59,764 nucleotides of DNA from assembly GCA_041685625.1 (NCBI GenBank), contig JAWLFJ010000009.1, positions 1 through 59,764 of the forward strand, read 5' to 3'. A model generated the notes under the pieces. It saw nothing but the letters and a program-made list of their open reading frames with translations. It made no database searches and was not told the origin of the DNA. A program made the position numbers and the translations under genes. Source of the DNA: Albimonas sp041685625 (GTDB lineage: Bacteria > Pseudomonadota > Alphaproteobacteria > Rhodobacterales > Rhodobacteraceae). Shown here piece by piece: positions 50,566-56,995 of this stretch (its first letter is position 1; every line of letters begins with the position of its first letter).

Positions 50566-51432
50566 TCAATCCCCCTCGAACACCGGCGTCTCCTTGGCGA
50601 CGAAGGCCCGGTACGCCCGCTCGAAGTCCCGCGTCTGCATACAGATCGCCTGCGCCTGAGCCTCCGCCTCGATGGCCTGCTCCAGCCCCATCGACCACTC
50701 CTGGCTCAGCTGCGTCTTGGTGATTCCGTGAGCGAAGACAGGCCCTTCCGCGATCCGCGTCGCCAACGCCAAGGCCTCGGCCTCCAGCGCATCGGCGTCC
50801 ACGAGCCGGTTGAACCAGCCCCAGCGCTCGCCCTCCTCGCCCGAGAAGCTGCGTCCGGTATACAGAAGCTCCGCCGCGCGCCCCTGCCCGATGATCCGGG
50901 GCAGCATCGCGCAAGCCCCCATGTCGCAGCCCGCAAGGCCGACTCTCGTAAACAGAAACGCCGTCCTGGCCCCCGTCGTCCCCAACCTGAGGTCGGAGGC
51001 CATGGCGATGATCGCCCCCGCGCCGACGCAGGTCCCCTCCACCGCCGCGATCACCGGCTTCCCGCAGCCGATCATCGCCTTCACCAGATCCCCCGTCATC
51101 CGCGTGAAGGCCAGCAACCCCTTGATATCCATACGAGTCAGCGGCCCGATGATCTCGTGCACGTCCCCGCCCGAGCTGAAGTTCCCGCCGTTCGAGGCGA
51201 ACACCACCGCATCCACGTCCGTCGCGTAGGGCAGCGCCCGGAACAGGTCGCGCAGCTCCGCGTAACTCTCGAAGGTCAAGGGATTCTTCCGCTCCGGCCG
51301 GTCGAGCTTGATCACCGCGACCCGCCCCTCCATGCGCCAGAGGAAGTGCCGCGGCTCCAGCCCCGCCAGCGCATAGGCGGTCAGCGGCGCCTCCGGGCCG
51401 GGATCGCGGTCCTCGAAATCGGTGTCGGTCAT
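50566..51432 (-). CDS. Enoyl-CoA hydratase/isomerase-family protein
   Basis: A 288-residue crotonase-fold enzyme. The oxyanion-hole motifs are FASNGGNFSSGGDVHEIIG and AVEGTCVGAGAIIAMASDLR. An N-terminal extension of about 30 residues precedes the core (LEPRHFLWRMEGRVAVIKLD). It likely hydrates a cyclohexene-carbonyl-CoA intermediate or opens the ring, by analogy with benzoyl-CoA-type routes. The ATG overlaps the MarR stop (ATGA). Confidence 0.9.
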   Translation of the reverse strand: MTDTDFEDRDPGPEAPLTAYALAGLEPRHFLWRMEGRVAVIKLDRPERKNPLTFESYAELRDLFRALPYATDVDAVVFASNGGNFSSGGDVHEIIGPLTRMDIKGLLAFTRMTGDLVKAMIGCGKPVIAAVEGTCVGAGAIIAMASDLRLGTTGARTAFLFTRVGLAGCDMGACAMLPRIIGQGRAAELLYTGRSFSGEEGERWGWFNRLVDADALEAEALALATRIAEGPVFAHGITKTQLSQEWSMGLEQAIEAEAQAQAICMQTRDFERAYRAFVAKETPVFEGD

Positions 51433-51887
51433 GCGGCGGGCTCCTCGGCCGTCGTTCTCTTCGGGGCCTTGGCGAGGGCGGCGAGGGCGGCGTCCACCTC
51501 CGCCTCGCCGATCTCGCCGAACATCTCGTCGATCCATCCGGCATGCCGTGCGGCCAGCGCGCGGAAGCGCGCGGCGCCGGCCTCGGTCAGCCGGGCGAGG
51601 CTGCGCCGCCGGTCCCCGGCGACGGCGACGCGCTCGACCAGCCCCTCGGCCTCCAGCCGGTCCACCAGCGGCGTGACGTTGCCGCCGGAGACCTTCAGCG
51701 AGGCCGAGAGCTCGCCCATCCCCATGCCGTCCGGCGCCCGCGCCAACGCCGCCATCACGTCGAAGCGCGGCAGCGTCGTCCCCGCCTCGCGCATCCGGGC
51801 GCGCAGCTCCGCCTCCGTCTCCCGCGTCAGCCGCAGAAGCCGGAGCCAGAGCCGGAGGCGCCGGCGCGCGACGGGATCGCCGCTCAC
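51429..51887 (-). CDS. MarR-family transcriptional regulator
   Basis: A 152-residue MarR regulator: LRLLRLTRETEAELRARMRE at the dimer end, LARAPDGMGMGELSASLKVS with the recognition helix region GGNVTPLVDRLEAEGLVERV, then the wing AVAGDRRRSLARLTEAG. Its GTG start sits inside the SDR stop (GTGA). Being in the operon it likely autoregulates it. MarR repressors of aromatic CoA pathways are usually released by the aryl-CoA, which would be 2-aminobenzoyl-CoA here (inference). Confidence 0.88.
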   Translation of the reverse strand: MSGDPVARRRLRLWLRLLRLTRETEAELRARMREAGTTLPRFDVMAALARAPDGMGMGELSASLKVSGGNVTPLVDRLEAEGLVERVAVAGDRRRSLARLTEAGAARFRALAARHAGWIDEMFGEIGEAEVDAALAALAKAPKRTTAEEPAA

Positions 51888-52645
51888 GCGTCGCCCCCCG
51901 CCATCATCAGCGCCTGCCCGCTCACGGACTTCGCGCCGCCCGAGCAGAGCCACAGCGCGAGATCCGCGACCTCCTCGGGCTCCACGAAGCGGCCGTTGGG
52001 GTTGTTCTCGCGCAGCGCGGCTTCGGCCTCCGCCTCGCTCATCCCGGTCTTCTCGACGATGTTGGCGACGCCGCGGTCCACGATCGGCGTGCGGACGTAG
52101 CCGGGGCAGATCGCGTTGACGGTGATGCCGGATTGCAGCGTCTCCGCCGCCGCCGCCTTCGTCAGCCCCACCATCGCGTGCTTGGAGGCGCAGTAGGCCC
52201 CGCCATAGGCGAAGCCCCGCAGCCCCGCGACCGAGGCGATCAGCACGATCCGCCCCCAGTCCGCGTCCTTGCCGAGGCCCCGCAGCGCCTCCCGCACGCA
52301 GAGGAAGGCGCCGTCCGAGTTGATCCCGTTCACCCGCCGCCAGAACTCGAGCGTCATCTTCGGCAGCGGCGCCGTCTCCGCGACGCCGGCATTGGCGACG
52401 AGCACGTCCACCGGCGCCACCGCCCGCGCGGCGGCGAAGCCCTGCTCGACCGAGGCCTCGTCGGTGACGTCCATCACCTCCCAGCGGATGCGCTCGTGCT
52501 CCGCCGCCACCGCCTCCAGCGCCTCGCGCCGCCGGCCGGTGATCGTCACCATGGCCCCGGCGCCCGCCAGCGCCCGCGCGCAGGCCGCGCCGATCCCGGT
52601 CCCGCCGCCGGTGACGAGGGCGTGCCGCCCGCTCAGATCCGTCAT
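51884..52645 (-). CDS. SDR-family 3-hydroxyacyl-CoA dehydrogenase-like
   Basis: A 253-residue classical SDR. TGGGTGIGAACARALAGAGA binds NAD(P). LVANAGVAE and IVLIASVAGLRGFAYGGAYC (Ser) with YCASKHAMV (Tyr/Lys) form the active site. AICPGYVRTPIVDRG follows. In CoA-dependent aromatic routes SDRs oxidise 3-hydroxyacyl-CoA. Both ends overlap neighbouring genes by 4 bp. Confidence 0.88.
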   Translation of the reverse strand: MTDLSGRHALVTGGGTGIGAACARALAGAGAMVTITGRRREALEAVAAEHERIRWEVMDVTDEASVEQGFAAARAVAPVDVLVANAGVAETAPLPKMTLEFWRRVNGINSDGAFLCVREALRGLGKDADWGRIVLIASVAGLRGFAYGGAYCASKHAMVGLTKAAAAETLQSGITVNAICPGYVRTPIVDRGVANIVEKTGMSEAEAEAALRENNPNGRFVEPEEVADLALWLCSGGAKSVSGQALMMAGGDA

Positions 52646-54927
52646 GCCGCCCCTCCCGGCCCCTCGCCCCGCGCCGCGAGCCGACGCAACTGGTCCCGCC
52701 CGGCCAGATACGGGTCCGGCCACTTCGCCTCCTCGTCCCCCAGAGCGGCCGCGGCGTGCAGCGTCCAGTAGGGATCGGCCAGATGCGGCCGCGCCAGCGC
52801 CACCAGATCCGCCCGCCCCGCCATCAGGATCGAGTTGACGTGGTCCGGCTCGTAGATGTTGCCGACCGCCATCGTCGCGACACCCGCCTCGTTGCGGATG
52901 CGATCCGAGAACGGCGTCTGGAACATGCGGCCATAGACCGGCTGCGCCTGCTTCGAGGTCTGCCCGGCGGAGACGTCCACCAGGTCCACCCCCGCCTCCC
53001 GCAGCACCGCGGCGATCCGCACAGCCTCCTCCGGCGTCACGCCCTCCTCCCCGAGCCAGTCATGGGCGGAGATGCGGACCGAGAGCGGCTGCGCCTCCGG
53101 CCAGACGGCCCGGACGGCGCGGAACACCTCCAAAGGATACCGCATCCGGTTCGCCAAGCTGCCGCCGTACTCGTCCTCCCGCCGGTTCGTGACCGGCGTG
53201 ATGAAGGAGGAGAGCAGATAGCCGTGCGCCATGTGCAGTTCGAGCATGTCGAAGCCGCAGCGCGCGCCCGCCTCCGCCGCGGCGACGAACTCGTCCCGCA
53301 CGCGGTCCATGTCGGCCCGGTCCATCGCCTTCGGCGTCTGGTTGCGGTCGGACCACGGCACGGCCGAGGCCGCCATCACCGGCCAGTTCCCCTCCGCCAG
53401 CGGCGCGTCCATCTCCTCCCAGCCGAGCCGGGTGGAGCCCTTCGGCCCGGAATGGCCGAGCTGGAGGCAGATCTTCGCCTCCGTCTCCGCATCCACGAAG
53501 TCCACGAGCCGCCGCCACGCCGCCTCATGCTCCGGCGCGTAGAGCCCGGGGCAGCCCGGCGTGATCCGTCCTTCTGGGCTCACGCAGGTCATCTCGGTGT
53601 AGACGAGCCCCGCGCCGCCCTTCGCCCGCTCGCCGTAATGGATCAGGTGCCAGTCGGTCGGACAGCCCTTGACGGCCTTGTACTGCGCCATCGGCGAGAC
53701 GACGAGGCGGTTCGCCAGCCGCATCTCGCGCAGGGTGAACGGCGCGAACATCGGCGCCCGGTCGGAATTGGCGCCCGACTGCCGCTGGAACCAGCGTTCG
53801 GCGCCCCTCAGCCATTCCGGGTCGCGCAGACGCAGGTTCTCGTGACTTATCCGCTGCGACCGGGTCAGCAGCGAATAGTTGAACTGCACCGGGTCGAGCG
53901 TCAGGTACCGCTCCACCGCCTCGAACCACTCCGTCGAGTTGCGCGCCGCCGACTGGAGGCGCAGCACGTCGGTACGCCGCTCGCTCTCGTATTTCTCGAA
54001 GGCCGCACCCAGCGTCGGCTCCGTCTCGACATAGTCCGCGAGTGCGATGGCGCTCTCCATCGCCAGTTTTGTGCCCGAGCCGATTGAGAAATGCGCCGTC
54101 GCCGCCGCGTCGCCGAGGAGCACGACGTTCTCGTGGCTCCAGCGCTCGCAGAGCACCCGCGGGAAGTTCAGCCAGGCCGAACTGCGCAGGTGCTTCGCGT
54201 TGGAGATCAGCGCGTGTCCGCCCAGATGCGCCGCGAAGATGCGCTCGCAGGCCGCGACGCTCTCCTCCTGGCTCATCTCGCCGAAGCCCCATTTCGCCCA
54301 GGTCTCCGGCGCGCATTCGACGATGAACGTCGCCGTGTCGGCGTCGAACTGGTAGGCGTGCGCCCAGACCCAGCCGTGCTCGGTCTCCTCGAAGATGAAG
54401 GTGAAGGCGTCGTCGAAGGTCTGGTGCGTGCCGAGCCAGACGAACCTGTTGCGCCGGATCTCGATCTCCGGCCGGAAGGTCTGGGCGTAGAGCGCGCGGG
54501 TCTTGGAGTTCAGCCCGTCCGCGGCGACGACGAGGTCGTGGTCCCGCGCATGGACCTCCGCGCTCTCCACCTCCGTCTCGAAGCGCAGCGTGACGCCGAG
54601 CGCGCGCGCCCGCTCCTGCAGCAGCCGCAGAAGCCGCATCCGCCCGATCCCGCAGAAGCCGTGTCCGGTGGAGACGGTGCGCGTGCCCTTCACCACGACC
54701 GCGATGTCGTCCCAGTAGGCGAAATGGGCGCGGATCGCCTCGGCGCTCACCGGGTCGTTGGCGGCGAGGTTGTCGAGCGTCTCGTCGGAGAGGACCACAC
54801 CCCAGCCGAAGGTGTCGTCCGGCCGGTTGCGCTCGATCACCTCGATCTCGTGCGCCGGATTCCGGAGCTTCGCCGAAATCGCGAAATAGAGGCCCGCAGG
54901 CCCTCCGCCGAGACAAGCGATCCGCAT
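52642..54927 (-). CDS. abmA: 2-aminobenzoyl-CoA monooxygenase/reductase (bifunctional flavoenzyme)
   Basis: A 761-residue fusion. The N-terminal half is a class A FAD monooxygenase (MRIACLGGGPAGLYFAISAK; RWSHENVVLLGDAAATAHFS). The C-terminal half, from about residue 395, is an old-yellow-enzyme domain (MFAPFTLREMRLANRLVVSP, MAHGYLLSSFITPVTNRRED). This architecture is that of the Azoarcus enzyme that hydroxylates and reduces 2-aminobenzoyl-CoA without O2-dependent ring cleavage. Databases also call it bifunctional salicylyl-CoA 5-hydroxylase/oxidoreductase. The start at 54927 follows GGGAGG and keeps the dinucleotide fold at the N-terminus. First gene of the cluster. Confidence 0.88.
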   Translation of the reverse strand: MRIACLGGGPAGLYFAISAKLRNPAHEIEVIERNRPDDTFGWGVVLSDETLDNLAANDPVSAEAIRAHFAYWDDIAVVVKGTRTVSTGHGFCGIGRMRLLRLLQERARALGVTLRFETEVESAEVHARDHDLVVAADGLNSKTRALYAQTFRPEIEIRRNRFVWLGTHQTFDDAFTFIFEETEHGWVWAHAYQFDADTATFIVECAPETWAKWGFGEMSQEESVAACERIFAAHLGGHALISNAKHLRSSAWLNFPRVLCERWSHENVVLLGDAAATAHFSIGSGTKLAMESAIALADYVETEPTLGAAFEKYESERRTDVLRLQSAARNSTEWFEAVERYLTLDPVQFNYSLLTRSQRISHENLRLRDPEWLRGAERWFQRQSGANSDRAPMFAPFTLREMRLANRLVVSPMAQYKAVKGCPTDWHLIHYGERAKGGAGLVYTEMTCVSPEGRITPGCPGLYAPEHEAAWRRLVDFVDAETEAKICLQLGHSGPKGSTRLGWEEMDAPLAEGNWPVMAASAVPWSDRNQTPKAMDRADMDRVRDEFVAAAEAGARCGFDMLELHMAHGYLLSSFITPVTNRREDEYGGSLANRMRYPLEVFRAVRAVWPEAQPLSVRISAHDWLGEEGVTPEEAVRIAAVLREAGVDLVDVSAGQTSKQAQPVYGRMFQTPFSDRIRNEAGVATMAVGNIYEPDHVNSILMAGRADLVALARPHLADPYWTLHAAAALGDEEAKWPDPYLAGRDQLRRLAARGEGPGGAA

Positions 54928-54976
54928 TCGGCGCCTCCCATCCGTCGCGGACAGGCTCGCGCAAGTCTCGGGAAAC

Positions 54977-55003
54977 TTCAAGCCTGAAATTTACGGGCTT
55001 GAA
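54977..55003. promoter_or_regulatory. Candidate MarR operator upstream of abmA
   Basis: A perfect 8-bp inverted repeat TTCAAGCC, 11-bp spacer, GGCTTGAA, 50-76 bp upstream of the abmA start. The spacer contains TAAATT on the minus strand, a possible -10. Within it the half-sites GCCTGAAAT and GCTTGAAAT also form a direct repeat. It ends where the IS-derived sequence begins. Confidence 0.6.
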
Positions 55004-55009
55004 ATGACG

Positions 55010-55492
55010 CGGCGCGGCGAGCGGCGCCGTCCGGTGCGGTGGTTCCGGCGTTTGGACACCTTGGAAACGAGCCGCGACGATGACGTCGGGGTCGGCGCGC
55101 CGGGCGAAGGGTTTTGGTCGTGCTCGGCGACGAAGCGGATGACGGCGGCCTGCAACTCGAGGGCGGAACGGAACACGCCGTGCTTCAGGCGCCGAGGGGT
55201 GAGCTTTGCGAAGACCGCCTCCACGGCGTTCAGTCGGAAGCCGGAGGTGGGCGAGAAGCGGAAGGTCCGTCGCGGGGTGGCGGTCGAACCATGCGCGGAC
55301 GTTGGCGCGCTCGTGCGCGGCACGGGTGTCGAGGATCAGGCGCACTTCATTCCAGGCGGGGGACGCCGCGCTCGGATGCGTTCGAGGCAGGTGGACGAAC
55401 TTCCGTCGACGGCGGCGCCGCATGTCGCGGCCGAAGACCTCGTCGGCGCAGACGTTCGGCTCGGCGAAGCGCGTGGTCGTGCCGTGGCGCCT
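55010..55492. repeat. Left arm of ~480-bp inverted repeat
   Basis: Near-identical, inverted, to 56515-56995 with scattered substitutions and single-base indels (for example GGGTTTTGG here against GGGTTTTCGG in the other arm). Both arms are the 3' half of the same IS630-type transposase. Confidence 0.85.
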
Positions 55493-55695
55493 GCAGTCGC
55501 GCGTCAGGGTCGCGCCTCGGTCCTTCTCGAGCGGCAGCCACGGCTGGGTGCGGTCGAGCGCCTGGAATCGGGGGCGTCTCGTCCACGCCGAGCACAACGG
55601 CGCGGGCGGGGCGGCGCGACGCAGATCCCGGCGACCGCGTGCCGCTTCTCGGCGAAGGCGGGCGCGTCGGAGCGCTTGAAGCGCCGCCGGCGCAA
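55010..55695 (-). pseudogene. IS630-family transposase, copy A, broken
   Basis: Fragments of one transposase are spread over all three minus-strand frames. FKRSDAPAFAEKRHAVAG and LGVDET (first catalytic Asp) come first, then QALDRTQPWLPLEKDRG, HGTTTRFAEPNVCADEVFGR, LILDTRAAHE (second Asp) and FRLNAVEAVFAKLTPRRL (catalytic Glu). Several frameshifts and the missing N-terminal third make it inactive. The catalytic residues survive in separate frames. Confidence 0.75.
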
Positions 55696-55974
55696 TGGTG
55701 GCGCCGCACCGGGCCGAGCGAGGCGGCGAAATCGCGGCCGCGGCGGAACCGGTCCATGGGCGGGGCCACAGTCTCGACCGCGAGCCCCCCGATCCGCCCG
55801 ACGCCCGGCATCGTCCGTGGTCGCCGGGGCGTCTCGGCTTCGGACGACATGCCCTCGATCCTGGCCTTGAGGTCCCTGAGCCGCTCCGGCAGGTGCGCGA
55901 TCCGCTCGATGAGCATGCGCCGGATGTCGCGGGCCAGGTCGGGCATGTCCGAGCCCATCCGGTGATGGCCGTGG
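55686..55974 (-). pseudogene. IS110-family transposase C-terminal remnant
   Basis: One frame reads LARDIRRMLIERIAHLPERL, then MPGVGRIGGLAVETVAPPMD and FRRGRDFAASLGPVRRHH. This matches the C-terminal transposase-20 domain of IS110 (PGVGxxxA...FxxxRxxAAxLGL). The N-terminal DEDD catalytic domain is absent. It is cut at its 3' end by IS630 copy A. Confidence 0.65.
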
Positions 55975-56100
55975 TCATGCGGGCTTGACGTGCGGCTCGG
56001 CGCTGCCCGAGTTCCCCGGGAGAAGATCGTCGAGGCGGGTCGTGGGGGTGTCGGCGATGCGGGCGAGCACGTCGGCGAGCCAGGCCTGCGGGTCGCCCAT
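55975..56100 (-). pseudogene. IS66-family transposase C-terminal tail
   Basis: MGDPQAWLADVLARIADTPT followed by LDDLLPGN corresponds to the last ~40 residues of IS66 TnpC (DPQAWLxDVLxRI...LLPWNW). The remainder of IS66 is missing. Flanked directly by the IS110 remnant. Confidence 0.65.
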
Positions 56101-56309
56101 GAACGCCCTCTCCTTCGAGTCGTACGTCGACGCCGCAGGCTTGGCACATCGCGATGGCGTCGGCGGAGAGCGGCATCCACCCCTTCTCCGCCGGATCGAT
56201 GCCGATGGCGATGGGCTGTTCCAAGGGTGGCTCCCCCGGTGTTGACCGCGCCGGCGCCCGATGCGGCATGTCGTGAAGCCGCGAGCGGGAGCCGTCCACC
56301 TCATCGTTG

Positions 56310-56514
56310 GCGGACGCGGGCTCGCTGCCTTCGACGAAGACGAGGCGGTCGGGATCGAGACGGAGCTGGCCGTCGAACCGCGCCCGCCGGCGCTTCAGGA
56401 CGGCCGGCCCCTCCTGCTCGCCGGCGGGCGCGGTCTCATTTCGCACATGATGCCGTGCCGGCGGAAGAACCGCGGGATCGTGCCGACGCCGTCGCCGCGC
56501 TCGTCAAGCGCGCG
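56310..56514 (-). pseudogene. Second IS630-type transposase, N-terminal/central fragment
   Basis: ERGDGVGTIPRFFRRHGI, then in the next frame NETAPAGEQEGPAVLKRRRA and FDGQLRLDPDRLVFVEG, resembling the HTH-to-first-Asp region of the other IS630 subgroup (STVWRFFxRHGI ... WFxxQxDLDPxRLVFIDE). The catalytic D-E appears as V-E-G. Frameshift near 56446. Interrupted at 56514 by IS630 copy B. Confidence 0.55.
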
Positions 56515-56995
56515 GCGCCACGGCACGACCACGCGCTTCGCCGAACCGAACGTCTGCGCCGACGAGGTCTTCGGCCGCGACATGCGGCGCCGCCGTCGAC
56601 GGAAGTTCGTCCACCTGCCTCGAACGCATCCGAGCGCGGCGTCCCCCGCCTGGAATGAAGTGCGCCTGATCCTCGACACCCGTGCCGCGCACGAGCGCGC
56701 CAAGGTCCGCGCATGGTTCGACCGCCACCCCGCGACGGACCTTCCGCTTCTCGCCACCTCCGGCTTCCGACTGAACGCCGTGGAGGGGGTCTCCGCGAAG
56801 CTCACCCCTCGGCGCCTGACGCTCGGCGTGTTCCGTTCCGCCGTCGAGTTGCAGGCCGCCGTCATCCGCTTCGTCGCCGAACACGACCGAAAACCCTTCG
56901 CCCGGCGCGCCGACCCCGACGTCATCGTCGCGGCTCGTTTCCAAGGTGTCCAAACGCCGGAACCACCGCACCGGACGCTGCCGCTCGCCGTGCCG
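56515..56995. repeat. Right arm of ~480-bp inverted repeat
   Basis: Inverted partner of 55010-55492; holds the 3' half of IS630 copy B. The homology stops within a few bases of the TRAP permease stop codon. Confidence 0.85.
56515..56995 (+). pseudogene. IS630-family transposase, copy B, 5'-truncated
   Basis: Plus-strand reading HGTTTRFAEPNVCADEVFGR, LILDTRAAHERAKVRAWFDR, ATSGFRLNAVEGVSAKLTPR and LQAAVIRFVAEHDRKPFARR, with the second Asp and the Glu of the DDE triad. It lacks everything before the HGTTT motif, including the first Asp, so it is inactive. It is better preserved in frame than copy A. Confidence 0.75.

Larger units (their letters stand above)
55004..56995. mobile_element. Composite remnant of several insertion sequences
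   Basis: About 2 kb with no intact gene. On the minus strand, in order from the right, lie an IS630-type N-terminal piece, an IS66 C-terminal tail, an IS110 C-terminal domain and a frameshifted IS630-type transposase. On the plus strand at the right end is a second copy of that last transposase. The two copies form arms of a large inverted repeat. The right junction touches the stop codon of the TRAP permease gene and the left the abmA promoter region. Confidence 0.8.

Noticed and set aside
54991..55323. Intact small transposase gene at the left end of the IS region
   Set aside because: It contains only the C-terminal part of an IS630 transposase; the catalytic first and second Asp lie in other frames.
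53525..56446. A single 973-codon minus-strand frame running from the IS region into abmA
   Set aside because: It mixes pieces of transposases in one frame with an out-of-frame reading of abmA. The abmA protein is in another frame with its own start and ribosome site.
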